A stretch of DNA of 64,000 bases, taken from Sodiomyces alkalinus F11. Taxonomy: Eukaryota; Ascomycota; Sordariomycetes; Glomerellales; Plectosphaerellaceae. Of this stretch, positions 22,494-34,799 are shown piece after piece (position 1 is the first letter of the stretch; each line of letters starts with the position of its first letter). A model generated the notes under the pieces. It saw only the letters and a list, made by a program, of their open reading frames with translations, had not been told where the DNA came from and made no database searches. The position numbers and the translations under genes are program-made. The stretch spans positions 62,001 to 126,000 of the forward strand of contig NW_021167097.1 in assembly GCF_003711515.1 (NCBI RefSeq). Direction: 5' to 3'.

Positions 22494-25400
22494 TGTTGAT
22501 AGCAAGCCTTTAGCCTCGAGGAGCGTCGGAGGCTGGGGATTGCAGAGGCACCGACTGTTCGGAAACGGGGCGGGAGAGGAGAGAGGGAGCCTCGGGCTGA
22601 GCAAGGGAAGAAGAGGGAAACGATGCTTGGTGGTGAGAGAAGGGAGGTGAGGGTGAGGGAAAGGAAAAGAAAAAGAATTCAAGACGATTGAGACGGGGAA
22701 AAGTGATGGGGCTAGATGCTTAGAACCACCAGGGTAGCAGTCGGAGCGATAGCCAGGGCAGTTCACCATGAGCGAGCCGAATCAATGACGCGGATGGGGC
22801 CCCCCTCGCTCTTATGTTTCAAGGCACGAGCTCTTGCAGCTCTTACTCGAGAGCCATCCTGTCCCTCGTTCATGTCCCTTCCTGTCCCTTCATGTCCCGT
22901 CCCTCCTTTTGCTTTTTTTGGTTCGTTCCTCAACTCCCCTGGTCGAACCCCTGTCTGGAAAGGCTGCCAATGCCAAGTTCGAAGCAGCTGTGTAATTACT
23001 GAGCATTCGTGCATTCGATATGTTTGGTGGAAACCTGCCGTCTCGTCGTGCTCGTTCGGCACTTGCAAGCTGGGAAGAACTGGGGCTACCCCGGCGGCCA
23101 AGAAATAGAGCCGATGGTCGCCGTGCCCCTCCTTTGGAAGTCCCCGGCCATGGAGGTGGTGAGCGCTCGTCCGAGACCAAGTTTGCATCAGGGGGACGGG
23201 GGGGACGGGGGGGAGGGGGGGCTACACCGCACGTGTACGTGTGCACCAGATGGCGCACGCTATTCATGCTTGATTACCCTCAACTTGATTACCCACATTA
23301 GAGACATAAAGTTACTTCGTACTCTGTATGAGTGGCTGATGTGGAATCACCCGTAGCCATTCATTGGCATGGCGTATTGGTTAGCAGAAAGGGGGGAAAG
23401 TAAAGAACATTGAAGGACAGGGGACTGGGAAGCGTGGCGTATTCTAGAAAGGGAAGTTGGGTCTGGCGTCGTTGCAGTATGGTATGATATTCCTCCCAAT
23501 GTTCCCCCCATATGGGGCCCCCAGCCCCCCAATGAAACAAACGGAGAGATGGTAGCCCGTGGGGGGTCGCCGTGCCGTGGGGAATTCATGTCCTTGTCCT
23601 CGTGACCTCGTCGGTGGGTGTTTTTCTGTACGAAGTACGATTCTTGTTACCTTATGATAATGTGACGGGCCTGAAAGGAGAGCAGAGGGACGGACCGGAA
23701 GAGGGAGTCTAGTTTCGTTCGTATGTGAGACTGATGTGTATGTATGTCGCATTAGAAAGGGGCAGCTTTTCGGTGTCATCCCGGTGACGTTTCTTGGAAG
23801 ATTATTCGTCGTTGCAAGGACGCCGGCTCAACGAGACTCGAAACTAGCTACCTAGTAAACTTGTAAGACATCGGTCAGAAAAGGAGACTAGACATTCAAG
23901 GAACGGCCGAAAGGAAGTGGGCTTTCGAAGACAGGGGTCTCTCTTCCGGAGGGAGTGACGGACTCGTGGTCATTGCAGGTGTCTGGGTGCCATGTGAGAG
24001 AATCATGGCATCTCGACCAGCGGAAGGGACGGGACAAAAAACAAAGGAAAAAAAAACATGCCGACCAAGATGCGATGACATGAATGGGTCATGCGGGGGG
24101 GGGGGGGAGCCCAGCGACAACGGGTGTCACCCAGGTGCAGTAGCGTATTCCCTTCCGATGGTGCCGCACGGAATATGTCGAGGCCCCTGGACCGTAGAGC
24201 TCATTCCGATTCGTCGACAAGAGCACCATCCCGTCTGGGTCTGATCCCTCCTGCGCCTTCTGGGTTTGTTTCTTTGACCGTATCGTATTCTGTTTGCATT
24301 TCCCGGACGCCTGAGAAGCAGAAGCGATACCCCAATGGCGAGAGGCAGAGCAGAGGCCAAAAAAAGAAAAGGGAAAAAAGGAAAGAAAAAAAAAGGAAAT
24401 GAAGATTAAAATGAAATGAAAAAAAAGGTCCCACCCATCGCACTACTGCCAATGATTCGGCAGCCACCCGTCTGTCAACCGGTGTGTGTTCTTGGTGGTT
24501 TGTTGGCGGAATGAACTTCAGGGCGACTCTGACCACGTGTGGCTAGGCTGTTGTGTGAAGGTGATACGGCTAGATGCAGTTTGCAATCTTTCTTCGGACA
24601 TGGATGATAGGGAGAGAGGGAGGTACGTTGCATGTATGAAGTTGGTGAATGGTGAGCCAAGCAGAGACGGGCGTCGCGTCGGGGATGTCATGGGTGTTGA
24701 TCGGGGGTTTGTTGGACATGGACATGGTTGCGCACTTACAGCGTACCCCTTGGCCTTGGTTCTCGTCATCCCAGGTCTATGTATCTCGACTCGCAAGCAA
24801 GATCAAGGGCCGACGAAACTGGGTGTTGGGTTGGGGCATTTGCCGCTTGCGTGGGGGGGAAGTCTGGAGATGGAGATGACCTCAAAGGTAAGATTTTAGG
24901 GCCAACGAGAAAAAGGCGGGGGAAAGGGGAAAGTGGAAATAGTGGGCCGCTTAAGCGAGTAGGTTATTCTTTCAAGCTTTAGCAGGCCCTCTCTAGCGCC
25001 TGGTTCAAGCTTTACACGTGTACTATACCCCGGAGAAGTGGGGCTAGGGCTTCGTAATTATTAAGCAGGATCTCGACTTTATTCTCAGCCATCAGATCCA
25101 TGTACGTACAACGTACTCCACCACGGTTGTACAGTGAGGTCATCGTGTTGGCGTGGGCGAAACCGAAGGATTTATAGGATGGAAAGACGAGCGGTAATGG
25201 AATACATACCTTACGGTGAGATTCAGTGGTAAAACAGCCAAGATGGGCAAACATTTTCTCTTTCCCAGTGTTTACTGAGGTGCAAAATAAGACGAAAAAT
25301 ATGGTTCCTCTCCTGTTTGCGATCATGGTCGACGGATCATGGGACCCTGGGCGGCACGACCAGGACCGACCGTTTTCTATTATTCAGCAACCCTGTTCTC

Positions 25401-26963
25401 GCAATCTACTCTGTCGCTCGTGTGACGGCTGACCGTGGACGGCAGACGGCAGACGGCAGTTGGTTCTTGGTTCTTTCTGTCCAACTCCAACCGTCCTTCA
25501 GCCAAAAAAAAGCCCAGACGATCTTCTCCCGAGACAGACCCCTTTAATAATGGCGGCTTGGCTTGATCTCGGTGTTTATCGTATCGGCGCACAGAGTGGG
25601 CTAAGGAATGTGGCTTACCTAGCGCAAAGGTGGCTTGTCTAGCGTTTCTCTTTTCCCGCCTACGGACAGGGGAACCGCGGCGCCAATCCGGGACAAGGAT
25701 TTCAAGCCGCATTCAACATGGGACAACATCTTGTTCGTCTCTCTTCCAACCCCCGGAACGGAGAAATCCGACTACATGTCAACGGCAGGCAGTTGTGGAT
25801 TTCCCATGGTGAGAATTCAATCGTACGGGAGCATCGTACGGACTACGGACTAGGTACTGTTAGACGAGCTACTCGATCACACATTCACACTGGCCCAGGC
25901 ACCAGGGATCCTTGGTTCAGAGTGTAAGCTTACTGCAAAGTAGCATGGCAAAGCTGACAGGACATCGGGCGCAGCTCGAAAGACCTAACCGAATTTACAC
26001 AGCACGGATACCTACGACATAGCTAGATCGGGTCGGGGAAAGAGGTTGTCGCCATTGTGGGGGCGCTCGCGGCTCGCTTCGATGACAAACCAGGCAACAT
26101 GTTTTCTTGAAACCACGATGACGTTCTCCGAGAGTAGACAATTGACTTGCCTTAAAGTCGATCTTACAACGTAAGCAAGAACAAGTTACACAAACTATGT
26201 AGCTGGGTTAAAAGGGCGGCAGAAAGGACAGACTCGGGTTATGAGTTGGTTGACTAAGGTACGGAGTACCTTGGGACCTAGGTATCTGCGATTCTGCGTG
26301 TTTCCATCAAATCTCACAAAGATATAAGGTTTGTTACATTGCCTCGAGGACTACATGCTACTTTGAGGGTTATTGTCCGTGCCATGGTAGGCAGTTGTGG
26401 TTATTGTTATTTCATTATTTCATATTGGAACAATGATTGATGTCTCTCACATTGAGTAGGCTGTTCGAGTAATCGACGCTTTTCGATCTTTCTACTTCAT
26501 CTCTCTCTTTTTGCTTTACTGGTGAGGTGAGGATATCCCCGCTGGGTTTCACGTGTTAACAGCTACGAAGCCTACGATAGCTCACATATCGTTAAGGTAC
26601 TAAGGCAGTGGTATCGGTATCGTTGTTATTGTGTCTTTCGTAAGGTACCTCCCTTATGTTATGAACTAATTGCATGCCTGTAGGTACATAAGCTATCTCT
26701 GAGAGACTGAGATACCTCAAGGTAGGCAGGTGCGGATACCTTAGGTACCTTAGACCCAGAGTGTTCCTGCAATCACGAGAACTTGAGTGTTCCTACTCGG
26801 ACACGTCCCCTAGTCCTTCTTAGGTACCTTTCCTTATAACATTTACATCGCCACCAGCACGTAACTCTTACTCGAGACTCTTTCCTTTCTGTCCCCTGAC
26901 CCCCGATGATCATCAGTGTCCCCTTGGACTCTGGAGCGCCTGCAGCCTGCTTACCATCTAGCC
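22494..26963. other. 4.5-kb gene-free region between divergent genes
   Basis: It separates the starts of the MFS gene (-) and the helicase (+). None of its short open frames shows a domain or joins through plausible introns. It contains G-runs at about 23190-23222 (GGGGGACGGGGGGGACGGG type) and 24096-24107. The segment 26.2-26.85 kb has repeated short palindromes of the GGTACC/CCTTAGGTACC type. Confidence 0.55.
23190..23222 (+). repeat. G-run cluster, potential G-quadruplex
   Basis: Four or more runs of five to nine G residues are separated by AC or A on the + strand. This fits the simple G-quadruplex rule (four G3+ runs with loops of 1-7 bases). It lies in non-coding sequence. Confidence 0.7.
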
Positions 26964-29900
26964 ATGTCGACCTCTGCGCCCGGCTTCTTCAAGAGTGAGG
27001 CTTTCGCTGCTGCCTTGTATTACGACACCGAGAAAGGCCCCCGAACCGTTGGTGGGAAGGAAATCCTGCCCGGCGCCGTCGACCCCGTCACGGTTCGCCT
27101 GCTCAGCCATCTCGCAACCGATTCCAGCCCAACGTTTGGCTTCCGTCTCTCGTTTGTGACAAGCGACGATCCGGGCTTCGGACATCGCCACCGCTCCAGC
27201 GACGGCGCCGTGACCCGAGACTATTCCATCCGCGTCAGGTTTCCTCGAGACGGCTTCAAGGTCTTCTCACGGCCACTTCCAACGGAGATTCGCAAGCGGC
27301 TGTCACCAAACAACGGTGAAGATGTCGGAAACGTCGACCCCCCGTTTGTTCTCGTCACCATTCAGCTGGACCCCGGGGAGGAAGTCGGAGTTGACGGCCT
27401 TGCCATGCCCTTTTTCAACGAAAACGAAGAGATCACCTCGTGGCTCAACAAGGATGCTCCGATTGCGGGATTCCGTTCGCTCACTTCCATCCTCGCACAA
27501 CGAGAGTTTACTTTCCTCGTTGAAAGCGCCGCCCGCAACCTCCTTGGCGCTCTGTGTCTGATGCCACCCCCTTTCGCTTATCCCTACACCAAAGCGTACG
27601 TCCCAGACCCGACCCTCCCTCCCGATTATCAAATGGATGGCTGAGAGCCTGAGACTAACTAAAGAACGTTCTGTCAACCTTCAGGTACACTTGGAACATG
27701 CGACGCTACAAGTCGGAAATTACCAAAAACATGGGCCAACAATTTGCCGGCAAGGTCAGCTTCGAGTCTGACCATCACATGTTGACCGCACTCTCCCATT
27801 CACAGGCCCAGGATGTGTTCCAGTTGGCACAAGATGCGGGCCAGATCTCGCGGTCGTTTTTCAAGACCTTCATTGTGGTAGATGGAAACGCGGACGGGCC
27901 CAACACGCTCGGCGGTATCTATATTATTCCTCTCTGTTTCAACTTCTTGGTAAGTTCACTTGCCGGCGTTTCTGGTTTCCCTGTTACACGTTGCCTGGGG
28001 CAGGGTAGGGTGCTAACCATGGCGTATCCCTAGTCAACCAAGTTTGGCACCTCCTGGAGTCGCCTGGCCCGCAAGGAGGACACGGCCCTTCAAATCACCC
28101 TGTTAAACAAGGACTTTGTCACGACATGCGACTTGTTCAGTTCCAACCTAGACCACTTCGTCCTTCGAGACACCGGAGACGAGCAACCGGGCTTCTCGCT
28201 CGATGATAGACTGGACGATGAAGGGGTCAAGAAATGCGAGCTGTGGGCGAGATTCATCGGCTCGGAGCCAGACCGTGATCTTCCCCCTTGCCTTGAAGGT
28301 GTCGACCGTCGACTTGTGCTTCAAGTTGACGTCAAAAAGACCGGAGCCAAGTCCCAGAACAAGGTCTGGAATCAGATACTGGGCTCGTGCGAAACCGCGT
28401 CTAGCTTTGCCGAGGCCATGTGGAAAATGGAGACAGAGGCACGGTAGGACTTTGCCTCTCTCCAGTTCGACGATGTCTGCCAAACGGCCATGGCTCGTGT
28501 CTCTGCCGTGGCAGCCCTTCACCCCGACCCCGAGGGCAAGAAGTACACCATCTCCCAGAGCATCTCCCAGAGCCTTTTGCGGGACTTTATGATGGGAAAC
28601 GGCTTCTGGACGTCCTGGAAGATGATGCAACAACTGGACGCCCAGAATCGACCTCAAGGCCCCCAGCTCCCGGTGAATAACCTTCTCGACACACCGCACA
28701 CTTCCCTCGTCGATGCCCTGGTCGATTGTGCCCTACCACAGGACCGGCAGCGGTTCCGGAAGCATCTACGTTCCGCCCCTCTCGGCATCGTCGGCATCCT
28801 CGGGTTTGCTGGCTCGGGCAAGACCCACTGCCTGGCCACCGTCGTTCTCACCATGTGCGCCAACCCGAAGATCAACAAGGTATTTGCGTCTGCGCCGACC
28901 AACGTTGCCGTGAGTAACATGGCAGAACGCATTTACCATCTCAGCTGCACCATCGCCGGCCAGGGTGTTCAATATCAGGAGCCAACCCCGCATGACTACA
29001 AGTGTCTGCTCGTCATTCGAGCATACAATATAAACGACGAGGTCACAGCCTTCGACGACCTTTGTCGCGGAAAGTACAACTCATGGTATGGCGGTGGCCA
29101 CGAGAAGATCACCTCCAATGGGACGAGGTGGTCGCCGTACCTCTCGCTGGCATGGTGGACCGCCAGACTCTTTGGCTTTACCTGCGCCGGCATCCCACCT
29201 CCCACTAAGCGCGATCCGTATGCTTTGGTCTACATGCGACACGAGATGAGGAAGAACAAGTCACTCGCCGAGCTGGACAACTACATCCGTCGGCAGGAAC
29301 GGGGGAAGGCTCAACTCGGGAAAAAACCTGGCACCATGCCTAAAATCAGCCGGTCAGAGCTTTGCAAAGTCATGACTAGCCTGGTGATGCGTGCCGACGT
29401 CGTCTGCACCACGCCTTTCGCCTCCACCTCCGCACCTTACACCCGCTTCAAGACGGCTGCCCGGGCCGTTGCCATGGACGAAGCCGGCGCCATGGACCGC
29501 ACAGATGCCCTCATCGTCTGGGGCAACACCTGCCGACCATGCGTCATGGCCGGGGACCCAAAACAGCTCCCACCCACCGTCATGTCCGCCGGCGACGTAG
29601 ACGCAAAAGGCTACCACCTCAACCGCTTCTCCGAGGACGGCAAGATTTCGATTCTGGAGTTTGCCCTGCGCTCGGGCTGGCCCATGTACGCCCTCCATAT
29701 CCAGCTCCGCATGGCCATTGGCATGTTCGACCTTTCCCTGCACAATGTCTACCCGGAGCTCAGGGGCCGGTTTAGCTACGGTGTCGAGACCAATGAGGGC
29801 CACCACCCGGTCGGCCTCGCCGTGGAGGACTGGGTTTCTCGGACGTACATGAAGCATTCCCGGCCCGGCAGCCTCGAGCCGCTGCTCCTGCACGTCGCGG

Positions 29901-30421
29901 GCTCGGTTTGCGAGAAGAGCGGCACGTCGAGATATAACCCGGCGCAGGTGCTGGCCGCGGCTCAGCTCATTCGGGGATTGTTGCAGGGAACCAACGGCAG
30001 GGTGAAAGCGAGCGACTTTGCCGTGATCACCCCTTATCGAAGCAACCGTGCCTACGCCGCCAGCCTCTTCAAGGGGGATCAGTATCTGGCACAGATCCCG
30101 GTGTACACGATTGATGCCATCCAAGGCCGGGAGGCAGATATTGTCGTGTTTATCATGACGGTCAACTCCGAGACGGGTCCGGGGTTTGTAGCTGACCTCC
30201 GACGACTCAATGTCGCGATGACGCGGCAAAAGTCGTACCTTTTCATTGTGGGAGATGTTGAGACTCTGCCAAAGCATAGTGTCAGGGGGCGATGGGGCGT
30301 CTTTGGTGGTCAGATGCAGGGTGTCCCTGACTTGGACTATGCTCAGAAGCTAGAGGGGGCTCGGGTATGGACGGGTATCTTGAGGTATATGGTAGAGACT
30401 GGTCGGGTGGTGAGGATGTGA
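26964..30421 (+). pseudogene. UPF1/Dna2-like superfamily-1 helicase interrupted by one in-frame TAG
   Basis: Exons 26964..27595, 27685..27949 and 28034..30421 form one frame of 1,095 codons with a single TAG at 28445-28447 (codon 437). Introns are 89 and 84 bp with GTACGT/GTAAGT donors and CTAAC branches; the first junction reads YTKAYTWNMRRYK. Upstream and downstream frames are identical, and the 14 codons between TAG and the next ATG (28490) look coding (DFASLQFDDVCQTA). The downstream 643-residue ORF has the full helicase motor: Walker A GFAGSGKT at its residues 105-112, ASAPTNVAVSNMAER (Ia), AMDEAGAM (II), MAGDPKQLPPTV (III), VYTIDAIQGREADIVVF (V) and RRLNVAMTR (VI). I do not recognise the N-terminal 450 residues. 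It may be a recent nonsense allele, a readthrough gene, or two products; a sequencing error is not excluded. Confidence 0.85.
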
Positions 30422-30896
30422 GATGAGAGGACTGGAGAGAGCAATTTGTGCTACATTAGTATTATTCCTATCTTGTTCTTATAAATACGAGATGCATAAG
30501 AATAAGAAGGAAATGAGAATATCAGAAGTTGACAAGAGACTCAGGGGCTGTCTCTGTGATTTCATCCATGAGCCCCTTTTGATATAATTATCACCCCATA
30601 TCATATTCCTTGAACACTGCAACTTGGTCATGGGATATCTGGATCATGCTGGAAGGAGGAGGTAGATCATTTATTTTCCTTTGTTCTCCAGAGAAACAGC
30701 TTTGCATGTGATATATCCGGGCTCTTACTCCTTCCACCTCAAGTTCCACAACTCATAGAGCCCACCATATCAACTTCACTTCACCTCTGCTCTCTGCCCG
30801 GGGTATATATTCTCTATTTTGTTTCTTTGTCTCCATTTCACCTTTACTTCCTCGAGTGTCTTCCTCTACGCCCCGTGCCATCTCCCTCTGAGGGCC
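30422..30896. promoter_or_regulatory. Promoter of SUMO-like gene, TATA box at 30804
   Basis: TATATAT at 30804-30810 lies about 90 bp before the ATG at 30897. The preceding 380 bp show no coding signal and are the helicase 3' flank. Confidence 0.55.
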
Positions 30897-31620
30897 ATGG
30901 CGACCATGGATACTAACGCAACCTCTCCTTCTGGGCATAGGGACCCGCTCTCGCAGCTTCACGTCAACGCCGGTTCTCAAATCCGCGCTATCGAGGAGCG
31001 CCTTTCCGACTCTGCTCTCGCCGACGAGTTTCTAACTGGTTGGGACGGGGCCGCGACGAGCCGAGGCGCAAGACGAGCCTCATCACTCGGACGCGATACG
31101 AGAACGTTAGACCACGCTTCGACTGACGATATGCCAAGGGCTGCGACTCTTGGGAACACAAACAATAATCCCGTACCTACGGTCTCCGGAGGGGGAAGCG
31201 CGGAGATAAACAGCGCGACAACTCGGGAAGAGGAGGGTGACAGTGACACCATCGTGGGATCCGGCGCTGGCGTGCCTCACCAGGAACGCGACAGCGGCGA
31301 CACAGAAGCCGGACTCCACCAGCCCCGAACCCGACCAAACTCCGCTCCGCAGGATCAACTCCAGGACTTGGGCGGTGGTAACAATGGCAACAATGGCAAC
31401 ACGGTTGTCCATTCTGATGCCGTAGATGTGGCCACCGGCACCGCAAGCAATGTTTCCGCCGGCCCCCCTTCTTCTACGGCAACAAGAGCCAGCCACGTCC
31501 ACGACAAACACCGCAACAAATCAAAGTCAGACCACTAGCCGCGACCACTCCCACGGACCGTCTCTTCCTCAGTTCGCCCCCAGACCCAGACCCATCATCT
31601 CTCCATCCGCCCTTGCCAGC

Positions 31621-31653
<33 letters not shown>

Positions 31654-32126
31654 ACAACAACAACAACAACCACCCCCGCAACCCATCGTCCAATTCCAAA
31701 TCGTCGACACCAACGACAACTTCACCATCCGCTTCTCCATCCGCCGCCACCGCGCCCTCGGCCGCGCCATGCGCATCTTCAGCGACCGGTCCGGCCGAGT
31801 CGTCCATACCCTGCGCTTCATGCACGAGCTGCAGCGCGTCCACGAATCGTCTACCCCGGACACCGTAAGTCGCATTCCCCCGCTGTGATGCATTGATTTA
31901 AGATCCACTTAAGCTGTTCCTTCATTATCTTTTTCTTTTCCCTTTCTTGTCCCCGTCCGTCTGTCCCTCCTCCACCACGTCATGGTCATCTCCTGACCCA
32001 GTCATCTTGATTCCTGCCAACGAAATCCAGGTCTAACAACGTGAGTACGTCCCACAGCTCGACATGGAAGATGGAGACGACATCCTCGTCTTTAGCGAAA
32101 TGCTTGGTGGAGCCGTCTGGCGGTGA
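30897..32126 (+). CDS. SUMO-like (Rad60-SLD) domain protein with polyglutamine tract
   Basis: The C-terminal half is firm. PIVQFQIVDTNDNFTIRFSI starts a ubiquitin-like fold, LRFMHELQRVHESSTPDT ends exon 2 at 31864, and exon 3 (32058..32126) gives LDMEDGDDILVFSEMLGG and AVWR*. This aligns with the SUMO pattern TPxxLDMEDxDxI...GG plus a short tail, so the diglycine could be exposed by a Ulp-type protease. Just before the domain is a run of about 17 Gln (31622-31670), then PPPQ. The N-terminal half is in another frame (30897 to 31538, Ser/Asn/Gly-rich, disordered). A junction 31377/31539 (GTAACA...ACTAG) is phase-consistent and would give 291 residues, but its branch site is poor; a third frame is also open here. 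Treat the first junction as unresolved. Function is unknown; relatives are uncharacterised. Confidence 0.68.
31621..31672 (+). repeat. CAG/CAA polyglutamine microsatellite
   Basis: Mixed CAGCAA then CAACAA repeats encode about 17 Gln in the frame leading into the SUMO-like domain. All three frames stay open across it. Confidence 0.95.
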
Positions 32127-32682
32127 CCACTGACCACACATTCGATTCGACGGGGCGGCTGCACCCTGGGGCCGAGGCGAGGTGGGATTATGGATCGCAT
32201 CATTTCTCTTCCCGTTTCGTCCCCTCCCGGCCACCCACCCTGTCCCGTGTTTATACACTATACACTACTGCCCCTGCTCTGGGGTCTAGGCCGTCGGATG
32301 GACTCGCCGAGGTTGCAGCTCAACTGACCATTGGCCCCGAGCGTATGGTGAAGAATTACGAGGCGAGGTCAAGGTGGAAGTTGAGTGCAACTGTGCGACA
32401 GCGAAACGTGTATAAATACTACTTCGTATGTGCGAATAACTATATAAGTGGTATCTACTACTTGACACAAACAGACATGTGGCATGTAGATGGAATCAAA
32501 AACAGGAAAGAATCCAACGAGTCTCCCAAGATGTGATGATCAGCTCACAGGCCGTGAGGTGGACTGACGAGCGTGCCAGCAGACGGTGGCAACGACATGT
32601 GCCCATACACGACCTTGCGAAATTAATTCCTCACGTATTAAGGAAGAGCAAAACAGACCCCGATGCAGGAGCTATTTTCCCC
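32127..32682. other. Convergent intergenic region
   Basis: Lies between the SUMO-like gene (+) and the YAT permease (-), 3' end to 3' end. No gene seen. Confidence 0.5.
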
Positions 32683-34799
32683 CTAAAAGACGTAGTGGAG
32701 AGCCCGGCGCCATTTGGGCCAAGAGGCGACGACGGCCCGGTACTCGTTGATCTCGTCCCAGTTGTGCTCCCTGAGACCAGTGTCGAGGTCGATTTGGTCA
32801 AGGCGGAGCCAGCCAGTACGCTTCCACAAGTAACCGCACAGCCAGAAGAAGAGAACGACGGGCAGCGCAAGAACATTGAGGAAGAAGTTCTCGGCTCTGT
32901 CGCCAGGAGTCGGGGGGGTTTCGCCCTCAGGGGTTGGGCCGGGGTCGATGGCCACGTAAACCTGGGCAGCCAGAATGACGCCGCAGAGCAGAAGGCCAAC
33001 ATAAGAGCCGTAGATACCACCGGCAGCCTTGAAGGGGATGCGGTCCATGGAACGGCCCTGGCTGTTCCAGGCATTGCGGAAACGAACATGGGCCTAAAAA
33101 CAAAAAAAGCATTGAGGGTTAGCACACAGATTCGTCCAGGCCACGGAGGGCAGAAGGACCAGAGGCGAAAGCACATACCAAGCAGATGGAACCCCAGGTG
33201 AAGAGGGCAGCAAGGCCGGACAAGGCCAGGAGCCAATCAAAGACGACGCTGCCATGAGCCGCCAGCACCACATAGGCCAGAGCACCCCAGATAAGCAGGA
33301 AGACAACGGAGGCGAGAGGGCGACCCGACTTGTCAACATAGGTGAAGATCTGGGGGGCGTAGCCCTGTTTGGCGAGGGCGGAAAGGGTGCGAGAGCCGCC
33401 GTAGACGCACGAGACGCCGATGGAGACGACAGAGATGCAAATGACAACGTTCATGAACGAGTCATAGCCGTACAGGCCGGCATCCAGAGCAGCCAGGACG
33501 AAGGGCGAAGTACCCTCAGCGTACGGGTTCCGGGCATTCAGCAGACGAGGGTCCCGAGAGCTGACAAGCAGGCCGACGAGACTGAGACCGATGAGGTAGA
33601 AGAGGGTGATACGCCAGAAGACCTGCTTGATAGCACCGGGCAGGGCACGCGCGGGGTTTGCCGACTCGGCAGCGGCAAGACCGACAAGCTCGGAACCGGC
33701 GTACGAGAAAGCTGCCGTGACGAAGACGGAGCAGAAGCCACGGAAGCCGTTCTGGAACGCGCCAGGGGTATGCCACAGCCGACTTCCCCAGTATTCGTCG
33801 TACTTACCGCCGGCGGGACCACCACCGCAGATAAGAACAATGGCGACAATCATGAAGATGACAATGGCTGCGAGCTTGAAGACAGAGCTCATGAACTCCT
33901 CCTCAGCATAGCCCAGTGTACCGAAGATATTGACAACAATGATGACGACCCAGAAGAACGTAATCCATACGGCCGGACTGACATCTCTGCGCCAATACTC
34001 GACGGTGAAAGAGCAGACAGTCAATTCAAGCGGTAGAACGATGAGCCATTGGAAAACCTAGTGGGTGGCGTAGACAAATGGTCAGCAAACACATCCATGT
34101 CCGGCGTGAGGGAAAACACAGTTTTCCGGATGAACCAAAGTAAGACTTACATAGTTCCAACCCATTGCGAAGCCCCAGGAAGGATCGATGAAGCGGACCG
34201 AGTACGTGTAGAAGCCACCAGAGACGGGATACATAACAGCGAGTTCACCAAGGGCATGAACGACGTTGAAGATCATCACACCAGCGATGGAGAAACAGAT
34301 GAGGATAGAGCCGGGACCGCCACGAGTGAGGGCGGAGCCGGAGCCGACGAAGAAACCAGCACCGATGGAGCCACCGATGGCGATCATGTGCAAGTGGCGC
34401 GTCTTCATGGAACGATCAAGTTCGATATCGCCAGTGCCCCAGTCACCTAAAATAGAACGGCAAAAATGTCAGCGAGACTAAGACCTTTTCCAGGGCTCAC
34501 TGACGCTCCGAAACACGCGTTGCCATCGCCGGCGGAGAGAAAAATCGGTGAGGTTTGATGGAAGATATCCGCCCCATGATGTCCGATCCGTGAAATGAAG
34601 CTGGTCTTCGGAAGAGGGAGGACTTACGCTTGGTGAAGGACCGCAAGTTCAGACCGTTACGGGTCCAGAAGTCCAGCTCACGGAAGTCGTGCGGAATGTT
34701 GCCGTCGCCGGGCTGAGGGCGATCCTGGATGGCCTTCTCATCGCCCTCGAGAGGAGGCGTGGCCGAGGCCACGCCGAGTTCGGCGTCCTCCTTGGACAT
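32683..34799 (-). CDS. YAT-family amino-acid permease (Gap1/Dip5-like)
   Basis: Proton-coupled amino-acid importer of the fungal YAT (AAT) family, 585 residues, 12 membrane helices, plasma membrane. Exons are 34628..34799, 34151..34446, 33179..34057 and 32683..33093. All junctions keep frame and rebuild conserved blocks: LRSFTKRDWGTGDIELDRSM, FAMGWNYVFQWLIVLPLEL and TWGSICLAHVRFRNAW. Helix 1 is MIAIGGSIGAGFFVGSG, followed by RGGPGSILICFSIAGV. ELAVMYPVSGGFYTYSVRFI is the substrate-side helix 3 region, and FSYAGSELVGLAAAESANP is the conserved loop after helix 6. The C-terminal tail YLWKRTGWLRLDQIDLDTG is the typical cytosolic regulatory tail. Introns are 181, 93 and 85 bp. Specificity (general versus dicarboxylic amino acids) cannot be set by eye. 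Confidence 0.94.

Noticed and set aside
28444..28466. Mini-intron that would remove the helicase TAG
   Set aside because: The only GT..AG span is 22 bp, below any fungal intron size, and it would shift the downstream frame.
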